Assembly: GCA_039815505.1 (NCBI GenBank)
Contig: JBCBZE010000035.1
Span: forward strand, 1-17,038
Direction of reading: 5' to 3'
Length of the DNA: 17,038 nucleotides
Source: CANLWN01 sp039815505
Lineage (GTDB): Bacteria > Bacteroidota > Bacteroidia > Flavobacteriales > Flavobacteriaceae
The notes beneath the pieces were generated by a model that saw only the letters and a program-made list of their open reading frames with translations, was not told the origin of the DNA and made no database searches. Of the stretch, positions 5,350 through 14,373 are shown in pieces. The translations under genes were made by a program, and so were the position numbers. Every line of letters starts with the position of its first letter. Position 1 is the stretch's first letter.

Positions 5350-6240
5350 ATGCGTTTTTTAAAGAGCCCTTATCCGATGTCGTTGAGTAGTTCGGCAATT
5401 ATTGTTTTCCTTTTTTTGGCATCCTGTGGATCATTTTTTAAGAAAGCGGAGGAAAAAGAACCCATTGCCAGAGTAGGGGAGACCTACCTCTATAAAGAGG
5501 ATATTGCCGCACTTCTGGACATTAATCTATCCAAGCAGGATAGTGCCTCTTTTGTAACCAATTACATCAATAATTGGGCCTCTAAACAATTGCTGCTCTC
5601 CAAGGCAAAAATTAACCTACCGGAGGATAAATTAGCGGAATTTGAAGCTTTGGTCGGCAATTATCGCACCGATCTTTATACCAGGGCCTATAAGGAAGCA
5701 TTGGTGCAGCAAGGCCAAGACACCACAGTTAGTACCTCTCAATTGCGACGGTTCTATGAAAAGGAAAAAGAAAATTTTAAACTTAAGGAAAAATTGGTAA
5801 GGCTAAGGTTTATAGAGTTGCCCAAACCTTTTCTGAACAAAGCGGCCATTGTTCAGAAGCTAAAACGATTTAATAACCAGGACATTGCGTATCTGGATTC
5901 CGTAGGTGTACAGTTTAAAAAGCTGAATTTTAACGACTCTATATGGGTAAAAGGGTCAAGGGTTATCGCCGAAATACCACCGCTAACCTACGAAAACGAG
6001 GAGAGACACTTAAAAAAATCACAATTTTTTGAATTGGAGGATGCATCTGGGGTATATTTGGCAAAGGTTACCAATGTTTTAGAAGTCAATGATATAGCCC
6101 CGCTTTCCTTTATAGAGCCCACCATTAAGCAAGTACTCCTTAACAGAAGAAAATTGGATTACATTCGAAAATTGGAAACGGAAATTATTGATGAAGCAAT
6201 TAAAAAAAATGAGTTTGAAGTTTATGGACAAGATGATTAA
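5350..6240 (+). CDS. lipoprotein related to SurA/PpiC peptidyl-prolyl isomerases
   Basis: The N-terminus is a lipoprotein signal (SSAIIVFLFLASCGS) with the lipobox Cys at residue 26. The mature part opens with PIARVGETYLYKEDI, the pattern that begins SurA N-terminal domains, followed by the helical LLDINLSKQDSASFVTNYIN and NNWASKQLLLSKAK segments. I see no complete parvulin catalytic domain, so this is probably a chaperone-like periplasmic lipoprotein rather than an active isomerase. It lies directly before a SurA-like gene and overlaps it by up to 50 bases, depending on the start chosen. The pair probably helps fold outer-membrane proteins. The start could be ATG 5350 (296 residues, with Arg and Lys before the hydrophobic core) or ATG 5377, given the promoter position. 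Confidence 0.8.
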   Translation: MRFLKSPYPMSLSSSAIIVFLFLASCGSFFKKAEEKEPIARVGETYLYKEDIAALLDINLSKQDSASFVTNYINNWASKQLLLSKAKINLPEDKLAEFEALVGNYRTDLYTRAYKEALVQQGQDTTVSTSQLRRFYEKEKENFKLKEKLVRLRFIELPKPFLNKAAIVQKLKRFNNQDIAYLDSVGVQFKKLNFNDSIWVKGSRVIAEIPPLTYENEERHLKKSQFFELEDASGVYLAKVTNVLEVNDIAPLSFIEPTIKQVLLNRRKLDYIRKLETEIIDEAIKKNEFEVYGQDD

Positions 6241-7675
6241 AATAGTAGGTTCGATAGGTTTGATGTTGTTGACCACCTTGGGTCATGCACAACTGGATAC
6301 CATTCCGGATACCCAAGTGGAACCTGAAGACCAATTGGTCGAAGCAGTTGCCGATATAAGCAAGGATACGGTTCAGCCAAGTTTTAAAAAAATCAAGTTG
6401 GATGGTATTTCCGCCGTCGTGGGCGATTACGTTATATTGGATTCCGATATTGAAAAAACCTTGATCGACCTTCGCAGCCAAGGAGCTTCTACCGGCGATA
6501 TTACAAGGTGCGGGCTTTTAGGGAAATTAATGGAAGATCGTTTATATGCCCATCAGGCCGTACAAGATAGTATTTTGGTGTCCGATGATGAAGTAAGTGC
6601 TACCAGTGATAGACAAATACAACAGTTGGTGTCCCAAGTCGGTTCTCTTGAAAAGGTCCTTAAGTTTTATAAGAAGGAAGACGAGACCAGCTTTAGACAA
6701 GAACTTTTTGAAATTAACAAATTACGGATCCTGTCCGAAAAAATGCAACAAAAAATTGTTGGTGAAATAGAGATTACGCCAGAGGAAGTACGGCAATTTT
6801 TCAATAAAATCCCAGAAGATGAAAGACCTGTTTTTGGAGCAGAGCTTGAAATCGCACAAATTGTAAAAGAACCTAAAATCCCGGAGGCCGAAAAACAAAA
6901 AGTAATCGATAAGCTTAATACCATAAAAGCCGATGTGGAGGAAAACAATGCCAGTTTTAGTGTAAAGGCCATCTTGTATTCACAGGATCCCGGTTCAAAA
7001 TCCAAAGGTGGATTCTACAGCATGACCAGGGAAACCCCTTTTGTAAAAGAATTTAAAGATGTGGCCTTTAGCCTGCAGGAAGGAGAAATCTCGGACCCTT
7101 TTGAAACTGCTTTTGGCTATCACATCATTTACATCGAAAAAGTAAGGGGGCAGGAGTTGGACCTTCGCCATATCTTAATTGCACCGGAGATTCCTGAAAG
7201 TGCTATCGAAGAGGCCAAAAACGAACTGGATAGTATTCGCCAAAAAGTAATTGATGGTAAAATCACCTTCGCGGAAGGGGCGTTGAATTTTTCGGATCAA
7301 AAAGAAACCAAGTTTGATGGCGGACTCTTACGGAACCCCATAAATTTTGATTCCCGTTTTGAGTTGACCAATATGGACCCTACCCTATATAACCAAGTTA
7401 GAAATTTAAAGGACAATGAAATTTCAAGACCCTTATTGGAGGAGGACCAAAGGGGCGGTGCTCCAAAATATAAAATATTGAAGATTACCAATAGGTATGA
7501 TGAGCACGTAGCCGATTTTGCCCAAGACTATATTAAGATCCAAGAACTGGCCCTTAGGGAAAAACAGTTTGAAGCCATAAAGGAATGGATGGACAAACAT
7601 ATTAAAGACACCTATGTAAGCGTTAATGAGGAAAATAAAGGTTGCAATTTTGCAAACAACTGGGTAAAGGAGTAA
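6224..7675 (+). CDS. periplasmic SurA-like peptidyl-prolyl cis-trans isomerase
   Basis: A signal peptide (MIKIVGSIGLMLLTTLGHAQ) precedes a SurA-type N-terminal domain starting LDGISAVVGDYVILDSDIEK. Two parvulin domains follow. The first begins at AELEIAQIVKEP and includes GGFYSMTRETPFVKEFKD and FGYHIIYIEKVRG. The second begins LDLRHILIAPEIP and includes KFDGGLLRNP. This order (SurA_N, rotamase, rotamase, C-terminal helix) is that of SurA, the periplasmic chaperone and prolyl isomerase for outer-membrane proteins. Upstream ATGs in the same frame (6191, 6209) lie deep in the previous gene. ATG 6224 or 6233 gives a normal signal peptide, and 6233 would overlap the preceding stop by eight bases. 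The gene is translationally coupled to the lipoprotein before it and lies four bases before the MoxR gene. Confidence 0.88.
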   Translation: MDKMIKIVGSIGLMLLTTLGHAQLDTIPDTQVEPEDQLVEAVADISKDTVQPSFKKIKLDGISAVVGDYVILDSDIEKTLIDLRSQGASTGDITRCGLLGKLMEDRLYAHQAVQDSILVSDDEVSATSDRQIQQLVSQVGSLEKVLKFYKKEDETSFRQELFEINKLRILSEKMQQKIVGEIEITPEEVRQFFNKIPEDERPVFGAELEIAQIVKEPKIPEAEKQKVIDKLNTIKADVEENNASFSVKAILYSQDPGSKSKGGFYSMTRETPFVKEFKDVAFSLQEGEISDPFETAFGYHIIYIEKVRGQELDLRHILIAPEIPESAIEEAKNELDSIRQKVIDGKITFAEGALNFSDQKETKFDGGLLRNPINFDSRFELTNMDPTLYNQVRNLKDNEISRPLLEEDQRGGAPKYKILKITNRYDEHVADFAQDYIKIQELALREKQFEAIKEWMDKHIKDTYVSVNEENKGCNFANNWVKE

Positions 7676-7679
7676 TTGC

Positions 7680-8633
7680 ATGTCAGACGTAACCGCCATA
7701 AACAATTTAGTCGAGAAACATAGTGCCTTAAAAAAAGAAATCGCCAAGGTTATCGTTGGTCAGGATGTTGTTGTAAATCAGATTTTATTATCCATTTATA
7801 CAGGTGGCCACTCCCTTTTGATAGGAGTGCCCGGTCTTGCTAAAACTTTAATGGTAAATACGATAGCCAAGACCTTGGGGTTGGATTTTAAACGCATTCA
7901 ATTTACACCAGACTTAATGCCCAGTGATATTTTGGGTAGTGAGGTACTAGATCAAAACCGTAATTTTAAGTTTATCAAAGGCCCCATTTTTGCCAATATT
8001 ATTCTGGCCGACGAAATAAATAGGACCCCGCCTAAGACCCAAGCGGCACTTTTAGAGGCCATGCAGGAAAGAGCGGTGACCATAGCAGGTCAACAACATA
8101 AATTGGCACTACCTTATTTTGTTCTGGCCACGCAGAACCCGATAGAGCAGGAAGGAACCTATCCGCTGCCCGAAGCTCAGTTAGACCGTTTTATGTTTGC
8201 CATAGAACTAAAATATCCCTCGGTGGCAGAGGAGATACAGGTTGTAAAATCAACCACTATGGATAGCGTGGTAACCGTAAATGCCTTGTTCAATGCCAAG
8301 GAGATTTTGGAAGTACAGCATTTGGTACGACGCATCCCCGTACCGGACAACGTGGTCGAGTACGCGGTAAATTTGGTCAATAGTACGCGGCCTATCTTGG
8401 ACACCACTTCGGATTTTGTGAAACAATACATAGATTGGGGGGCAGGCCCCAGAGCATCACAGAATCTAATTTTAGGGGCCAAGGCCCATGCGGCAGTGAC
8501 CGGAAAATATTCTCCGGATATAGAGGACGTACAAGCCGTAGCCTTGGGTATTCTAAGACATCGGATCATTAAAAACTATAAGGCCGAGGCCGAAGGAATT
8601 TCAGAAGAGGATATTATTAGGAAATTGCTCTAA
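7680..8633 (+). CDS. MoxR-family AAA+ ATPase
   Basis: This 317-residue protein has a Walker A motif GVPGLAKT at residues 49-56, a Walker B ILADEIN with Asp111 and Glu112, sensor 1 at ATQNP (Asn153), and the MoxR signature FTPDLMPSDILG with EAMQERAVTI. The C-terminal lid follows from about residue 215, with the GAGPRAS arginine. MoxR ATPases act as chaperones that load cofactors or assemble protein complexes, usually with partner proteins bearing von Willebrand A or DUF58 domains. No such partner is encoded here. Instead the gene follows the SurA-like gene by four bases and so is probably cotranscribed with periplasmic folding factors. Length and motifs are complete, so it should be active. 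Confidence 0.93.
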   Translation: MSDVTAINNLVEKHSALKKEIAKVIVGQDVVVNQILLSIYTGGHSLLIGVPGLAKTLMVNTIAKTLGLDFKRIQFTPDLMPSDILGSEVLDQNRNFKFIKGPIFANIILADEINRTPPKTQAALLEAMQERAVTIAGQQHKLALPYFVLATQNPIEQEGTYPLPEAQLDRFMFAIELKYPSVAEEIQVVKSTTMDSVVTVNALFNAKEILEVQHLVRRIPVPDNVVEYAVNLVNSTRPILDTTSDFVKQYIDWGAGPRASQNLILGAKAHAAVTGKYSPDIEDVQAVALGILRHRIIKNYKAEAEGISEEDIIRKLL

Positions 8634-8712
8634 GCTATTCGATGTTTTTTGGGTGTATGCCCTTATGTAACCAGCTCCATGCCCTTCGCATAATCAATAA
8701 AGATGAGCGCCC

Positions 8713-9468
8713 ATGAAAAAACCATTGGATAAATTTTCGGAGCAATCCAAAAGCTATAAAAAATATAGACCTACCTATCCCAAGGAATTATATGATGACA
8801 TCCTTAAATTGGTAAAAACCAAGGATGTATGTTGGGATTGTGGTACGGGTAATGGTCAGGTCGCTACGGTTTTATCAAGCTATTTCAATACTGTTTATGC
8901 TACTGATTTAAGCCATGGGCAGATCACTAAAGCTCCAAAAAAGGCGAATATTATATATAAGGTAGAGCGGGCGGAGACTACTCGCTTCAATGATGATCAG
9001 TTTGATTTAATAACTGTGGCCCAAGCTATTCATTGGTTCGATTTTACGGCCTTTAACAAGGAAGTACGCCGAGTGTGCAAGAATGAGGGTATCTTAAGTG
9101 TCTGGGGCTATGGACTTCTCAAAATTTCGGAACCTATAGATGTACTTGTACATGCATTTTATCACCATGTGGTGGGTCCCTACTGGGATAAGGAAAGAAG
9201 GCATGTTGAAAACGAATATAAGTCCATACCGTTAGTTTTTGACGAAATACAGACTAAAAATCAAAAGTCGATCAAGATCAATTGGACTTTGGAACATTTG
9301 GAAGGTTACTTTAACTCGTGGTCCAGTGTTCGGAATTATATGCGTGATAACGGCGGTAGGAACCCGGTAGACCAATTAATGAAGGAGCTCAAAAGTGTTT
9401 GGGGCAAAGATGCTCTTAAGGAAATAGAGTTTCCCATTTTTTTAAGGGTCGGAAGGATAAAAAAGTAG
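8713..9468 (+). CDS. class I SAM-dependent methyltransferase
   Basis: The SAM-binding motif I is WDCGTGNGQVATVL (residues about 41-54) in a Rossmann-like fold. Motif II, with acidic Asp in VYATDLSHGQI, and the later FDLITVAQAIHWFD stretch are typical of the Methyltransf_11/UbiE-like group. Such proteins methylate small molecules, and the HWFD pattern recurs in trans-aconitate methyltransferase-like enzymes. The position directly before aconitase makes trans-aconitate an appealing substrate, but that is only an inference from context. The gene is 79 bases after moxR and 82 bases before the aconitase ATG. The start at ATG 8713 fits the fold, which begins with FSEQSKSYKKYRPTYP. Confidence 0.85.
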   Translation: MKKPLDKFSEQSKSYKKYRPTYPKELYDDILKLVKTKDVCWDCGTGNGQVATVLSSYFNTVYATDLSHGQITKAPKKANIIYKVERAETTRFNDDQFDLITVAQAIHWFDFTAFNKEVRRVCKNEGILSVWGYGLLKISEPIDVLVHAFYHHVVGPYWDKERRHVENEYKSIPLVFDEIQTKNQKSIKINWTLEHLEGYFNSWSSVRNYMRDNGGRNPVDQLMKELKSVWGKDALKEIEFPIFLRVGRIKK

Positions 9469-9550
9469 TTTCTATTCGGGTAAAAATTTTATTTGCCCCT
9501 TGGATTTTCTTAAATTTACTGAATTACATAACCAAATAAAAGATAATATA

Positions 9551-11818
<2,268 letters not shown>

Positions 11819-11840
11819 TATCAACGTGAAATACTTTATA

Positions 11841-11870
11841 AAAACTCTCGATAATCCTCGGGAGTTTTTT
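11841..11870 (+). terminator. intrinsic terminator of the aconitase gene
   Basis: AAAACTCTCG (11841-11850) pairs with CGGGAGTTTT (11859-11868) over ten positions with one T-G wobble, around an eight-base loop, and runs into a T-tract ending at 11870. It lies 22 bases after the aconitase stop codon. Confidence 0.88.
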
Positions 11871-11877
11871 AGTTTTG
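11870..11877 (+). promoter_or_regulatory. candidate -7 box for the thioredoxin/crtA operon
   Basis: TAGTTTTG matches TAnnTTTG and begins at the last T of the aconitase terminator's T-tract, 19 bases before ATG 11896. No TTG is found at the expected upstream distance (the 11848-11850 position reads TCG), so the promoter is incomplete or needs an activator. Confidence 0.35.
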
Positions 11878-11895
11878 GAAAAACCCCTTAAGCTC

Positions 11896-12459
11896 ATGAA
11901 GGTCAGTAAAAAAACAGTTTTAAATCTTCTGCTCATAGCCTTTGTGCTATCTTTCTTTGTGACGCCACTAGGGTACCATGGAAAAGTATTCTTGAACAGG
12001 ATTTTTTCCTTTAGCCCTTCTCTTACCGAGAAGGACAATAGGGAACGGATTGTAGATTACAACTGGCAATTAAAGGATGCGGAATGGAACTTTTTTAATT
12101 TTGAAAAGTCCAAAGGAAATGTGGTTTTTATTAATTTGTGGGCCTCGTGGCGTTTGCCCTGCGTGGTAGAATTGGAAAGTATCCAGCGTTTTTATGATAC
12201 GTATGGGGATAAAATGGACTTTTATATCATTACTAATGAAGAAAGACCTCCGGTGGAGGCTTTTATGAAAGAACATAAGTTTACTTTTCCGGTTACATAT
12301 CTTATTATTGGGGAAAAGATGCCCATAAGCTCGGAAGAAGTCCCTTCTTCGTATCTCATCGATAAAAAAGGAAATATTATAATTCATAAGGAAAAAGGTA
12401 TTGCCGATTGGGATAACGGGAAAATCTATACACTTGTGGATGGTTTGTTGAAAGAATGA
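11896..12459 (+). CDS. TlpA-like membrane-anchored thioredoxin-fold protein with degenerate active site
   Basis: The product (187 residues from ATG 11896; an in-frame TTG at 11875 is less likely) has an N-terminal membrane anchor at about residues 7-24. A TlpA/AhpC-TSA-type thioredoxin domain starts near residue 60. The active-site loop reads WASWRLPCVVEL, so the first cysteine of CxxC is replaced by Arg86 (codon CGT, one base from TGT) and only Cys89 remains. The cis-proline region (EVPSSYLIDKKGNI) is intact. It cannot run a normal two-cysteine redox cycle and may act through a mixed disulfide, as a binding protein, or be decaying. It is a tandem paralogue of the next gene, aligning end to end, and is joined to it by an ATGA stop/start overlap. 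Confidence 0.88.
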   Translation: MKVSKKTVLNLLLIAFVLSFFVTPLGYHGKVFLNRIFSFSPSLTEKDNRERIVDYNWQLKDAEWNFFNFEKSKGNVVFINLWASWRLPCVVELESIQRFYDTYGDKMDFYIITNEERPPVEAFMKEHKFTFPVTYLIIGEKMPISSEEVPSSYLIDKKGNIIIHKEKGIADWDNGKIYTLVDGLLKE

Positions 12460-13025
12460 AGTGGACCAAAAGCAAATTGATCAATGGCGCCGTATTGGTA
12501 TTTTTAATGCTATACCTTTTTACGCCGGTTGGATTTTACATTAAAGTGCAAATAAATAGTTTGCTTTCTTTTAGTCCTTCCGCATTGGCTAGTGAAGAAC
12601 AGGAGCGTTTAACAGATTATCAATGGCCCTTAAAAAAACAAAAGGGGGGTGGTTTTAACTTGGAAGAGAACAGGGGCAAGGTTGTGCTTCTTAACTTCTG
12701 GGCCACTTGGTGTGCTCCCTGCGTTGCAGAAATGCCCAGTTTTCAAAAGTTATACGATAGGTATTCCAAGAAGGTAGAATTTGTTTTTTTGGCTAGCGAT
12801 ACAGAACAGAAAGTGGGGGCATTTTTACATAAAAAAAACTACACCTTCCCCGTATATTTTGCGCAAACCAAAGCTCCAGATCAATTATCCCATAAAAGCA
12901 TTCCCACAACCTATATTATTGATAGAAAAGGAAATATCGTATTGAAGGAAGTTGGAACGGCGAACTGGAATTCAGATATGGTTTCCAATCTTTTGGACGA
13001 GTTGTTAAAGGAACAATATCCATGA
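12456..13025 (+). CDS. TlpA-like membrane-anchored thiol-disulfide oxidoreductase
   Basis: This 189-residue protein has an N-terminal membrane anchor (about residues 9-25) and a periplasm-facing thioredoxin domain of the TlpA/ResA type. The canonical active site WATWCAPCVAEMPS has Cys86 and Cys89, and the cis-proline loop is IPTTYIIDRKGNI. It probably reduces or oxidises disulfides of extracytoplasmic proteins. ATG 12456 overlaps the previous gene's stop (ATGA), and its own stop overlaps the start of the crtA-like gene in the same way, so all three are translationally coupled. That makes a link to carotenoid tailoring or to the monooxygenase's redox state worth considering, though no substrate is shown. 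Confidence 0.92.
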   Translation: MKWTKSKLINGAVLVFLMLYLFTPVGFYIKVQINSLLSFSPSALASEEQERLTDYQWPLKKQKGGGFNLEENRGKVVLLNFWATWCAPCVAEMPSFQKLYDRYSKKVEFVFLASDTEQKVGAFLHKKNYTFPVYFAQTKAPDQLSHKSIPTTYIIDRKGNIVLKEVGTANWNSDMVSNLLDELLKEQYP

Positions 13026-13723
13026 AACAAATTACTACGCTGACCTTTTTTAAATATCGTGGGCTCAAGGAAAAAATCTGGGCGTTTGGGATGATGCAGT
13101 TTGCACATATCCCTCTTTCCAAAGTCGATGGCCTTTCTTTCTATAAATTAATGGGAAGTGGGCGAGAAGGGTTTAACCCTTTTCCCGATTGGTCGGTTTA
13201 TGGTCTTTTACAAGTGTGGGAGAACGAAGATGCCGCCGATGTTTTTTTGAATTCGTCTAAACTAATGCTTGGATATAAGAAGCATAGCGAAGAGCAATGG
13301 ACTATTTTTCTAAAGTGTTTAGTTTCAAAAGGACAATGGTCGGCACAGAATCCTTTTAAAAGAAGTACTGCCATAGCAGAAAACAATCCGTATATAGCAG
13401 TGGTTACACGAGCCACTATCAAATTACATTTACTAATCAAGTTTTGGAAATACGTGCCTATTTCCCAAAAACCATTGCTAAAAAATAAAGGACTCCTGTT
13501 TACAAAGGGGATTGGCGAGGTACCTATTGTCCAAATGGCCACTTTTAGCATTTGGAAGGATAAAGAGTCATTGATTGAATTTGCCTACAAGAGCAAAGCA
13601 CACCGGAAAGCTATTGAAAAAACCCAAAAGTTAAATTGGTACAAAGAAGAATTATTTTCTAGGTTCCAACCCTACCGTTCCTTAGGACAATGGAATGGTA
13701 AAAATCCGCTGCATAAGCTTTAG
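13022..13723 (+). CDS. crtA: CrtA-type carotenoid monooxygenase (spheroidene monooxygenase family)
   Basis: The 233-residue product resembles the spheroidene monooxygenase (CrtA) family of haem-dependent carotenoid oxygenases with a ferredoxin-like fold. Family blocks include TTLTFFKYRGLKEKIWAFGM near the N-terminus, FYKLMGSGREGFNPFPDWSV, ITRATIK-like VVTRATIKLHLLIKFW, and LLFTKGIGEVPIVQMATFSI before a WK-rich C-terminus. In purple bacteria CrtA makes 2-keto carotenoids. In marine flavobacteria a related enzyme hydroxylates C-2' on the way to myxol. The latter fits better here, next to crtB-crtZ-crtD-cruF. It starts within the ATGA overlap of the TlpA gene, and its TAG stop overlaps the convergent cruF stop. 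Confidence 0.78.
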   Translation: MKQITTLTFFKYRGLKEKIWAFGMMQFAHIPLSKVDGLSFYKLMGSGREGFNPFPDWSVYGLLQVWENEDAADVFLNSSKLMLGYKKHSEEQWTIFLKCLVSKGQWSAQNPFKRSTAIAENNPYIAVVTRATIKLHLLIKFWKYVPISQKPLLKNKGLLFTKGIGEVPIVQMATFSIWKDKESLIEFAYKSKAHRKAIEKTQKLNWYKEELFSRFQPYRSLGQWNGKNPLHKL

Positions 13724-14373
13724 TTCAAGGAATAATACGCAGAGAAATAGGCAAAGAAAAAGAGCTGGGAGAGATACAGATGTAAAGAAAATACATTATT
13801 TCCGGTTATCCTGAATAGCTGTAAAATTGTTTGAAAAAATAAGGCTACGATAAACCAAGTAATATAATTCTCCAATGGAGCTTCGGTACCTTCGAACATC
13901 CAAAAATCAAAAATAGGTGCAATGCGTTCCATAAAATAATCCAGAAGCACCATCAATAAACTCGCCAGTACTATTTTTAACCACACTTTTTTGACCAATT
14001 TTGAGGCTACCGAGGCGGTAACAAAAGTTAATACGGACCAATTTATACCAATTAAAAAAGGGACGTCATCTAGTTTTGGTCCTAGATTTGCACCATACGT
14101 GTAGTTTCCAAAAAGAATCCCATAGTTTGTACCCAACCATTCCGCAAACATGCCTCCAGAAAAAAACAAGGTAAATACCATGAATTTTTTAAGGGTGTCC
14201 AAGGGGTAAACGATAAGAAAAAGAAAAGAAAACAGTATAATGTTTATAGGTGTTTTACTTATAAACCAATCTTGAAAACCAATACTTATGCCTATACATG
14301 CACTAATATGAAAAAGCCATATAATGCTGATTGCGATCGTGGTTTTGTTTTTTTTAACGGTGCCCAACTTCAT
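13720..14373 (-). CDS. cruF: carotenoid 1',2'-hydratase, CruF family
   Basis: This 217-residue integral membrane protein has about six hydrophobic helices and the CruF/DUF422 core signature: EWLGTNYGILFGNYTYG, then LGPKLDDVP, and FLIGINWSVL at residues about 78-115. The polar loop MERIAPIFDFWMFEG is another conserved block. CruF hydrates the terminal double bond of a psi-end group, giving the 1'-hydroxy group of myxol- and saproxanthin-type carotenoids. It is the last gene of the carotenoid operon. Its ATG overlaps the stop of the desaturase gene (ATGA) and it converges on crtA with four bases of overlap. Some annotations call this family simply carotenoid biosynthesis protein. Confidence 0.85.
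   Translation of the reverse strand: MKLGTVKKNKTTIAISIIWLFHISACIGISIGFQDWFISKTPINIILFSFLFLIVYPLDTLKKFMVFTLFFSGGMFAEWLGTNYGILFGNYTYGANLGPKLDDVPFLIGINWSVLTFVTASVASKLVKKVWLKIVLASLLMVLLDYFMERIAPIFDFWMFEGTEAPLENYITWFIVALFFQTILQLFRITGNNVFSLHLYLSQLFFFAYFSAYYSLN

Noticed and set aside
8634..8712. A short minus-strand reading frame (MRRAWSWLHKGIHPKNIE) or gene remnant between moxR and the methyltransferase gene
   Set aside because: It is only 18 codons long, with no recognisable family and no other signal. I treat the 79-base gap as ordinary intergenic sequence.
9500..9550. Aconitase starting at the in-frame TTG 9500
   Set aside because: The extra 17 residues are not typical of the family, and ATG 9551 puts the cluster cysteines at almost the same positions as in mature mitochondrial aconitase.
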